Assembly (NCBI GenBank): GCA_964627605.1
Contig: CAZVGZ010000010.1
Span: 1 to 64,000, forward strand
Direction of reading: 5' to 3'
Length of the DNA stretch: 64,000 nucleotides
From: CAZVGZ01 sp964627605
Lineage (GTDB): Bacteria > Latescibacterota > MWCZ01 > CAZVGZ01
The notes below the pieces were generated by a model. That model was not told the origin of the DNA. It made no database searches and was given only the letters and a program-made list of their open reading frames with translations. Position 1 is the first letter of the stretch. Each line of letters starts with the position of its first letter. A program made the translations under genes and the position numbers. Shown piece by piece: positions 63,898-64,000 of this stretch.

Positions 63898-64000
63898 TCG
63901 GAAAACTCGCTCGATCCAGGCAGATGAACCGGTGTATCTGCTACCGAACCATCAGCCAAACGGCAGTAGGTGTCATACCCTCGCACGCCCTGGGTCACCC

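Noticed and set aside
1..64000. CRISPR arrays, transposases, integrases, rRNA genes
   Set aside because: No repeat-spacer pattern, no transposase or integrase motifs and no rRNA sequence were seen on either strand.

Overview
The window is one contiguous piece of a bacterial chromosome with dense genes on both strands. Housekeeping genes alternate with an accessory set typical of uncultured FCB-like lineages such as Poribacteria or Latescibacteria: a sulfatase, an AGE epimerase, a mandelate racemase-type dehydratase, a DegT aminotransferase, a Gfo/Idh oxidoreductase, a CehA-type hydrolase, several beta-propeller proteins, bactofilin, and a FlgD-like C-terminal sorting domain. Outer-membrane and lipoprotein signatures indicate a diderm. 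The phylum is an inference from gene content only. No CRISPR array, rRNA, intact tRNA, transposase or phage gene was recognised.

Layout. Positions 320-5643 (minus strand) hold a tryptophan block, HAD phosphatase-trpD-trpC-trpB (TrpB2 type), closed by an intrinsic terminator, preceded by an unrecognised 431-residue protein. Positions 5764-15133 (minus) hold an overlapping run: FG-GAP lipoprotein, tilS, hpt, ftsH, cdaA, a YbbR-like remnant and ispE. trkA lies further upstream at 15392-16735, with a Nudix remnant between. Positions 16779-18746 (minus) encode a threonine aldolase and a nucleotidyltransferase; the latter is divergent from a sulfatase (18893-20281). A broken gene, a HIT protein and PBP1A follow. 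On the plus strand, 24512-26844 carries a GNAT, a small membrane protein, a propeller and an EamA half-transporter. Then come sucC, an AGE epimerase, sucD, ndk and an hbd/ackA chimera. The plus-strand block 33085-43949 is DUF177-rpmF-fabH-fabD-(cocE)-fabG-acpP-fabF-rnc-lplA-pgi: fatty-acid synthesis, ribosomal protein L32, RNase III, lipoylation and glycolysis. Positions 44203-49571 form an accessory sugar-acid/propeller region. Positions 50514-55632 (minus) hold rarA, an outer-membrane barrel, bactofilin, a degenerate M23 protein and a CehA-type hydrolase. Positions 55822-58876 hold aminotransferase, methyltransferase-remnant and oxidoreductase genes. The window ends with polA and an M48 lipoprotein protease (minus).

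The most striking feature is the number of gene remnants, about ten in 64 kb, scattered between intact housekeeping genes. They include a Nudix gene without its Nudix box, a methyltransferase with its SAM-binding segment excised and two frameshifts, a fusion of the 5' end of a 3-hydroxyacyl-CoA dehydrogenase with the 3' two thirds of acetate kinase, a sialidase fragment broken by an 11-bp tandem duplication, a reading frame with two in-frame stops, truncated URO-D-like, GDSL, YbbR and CocE copies, and a 3' half of a tRNA-Leu-like sequence joined to the tail of a secreted protein. This fits either active genome erosion (for example in a host-associated bacterium) or assembly artefacts. Read mapping would separate the two. 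The other items of most interest are an FtsH with very long charged tails carrying an FGRR repeat, a bactofilin paired with a catalytically dead LytM protein, and a peptidase-like lipoprotein gene translationally coupled to fabD.
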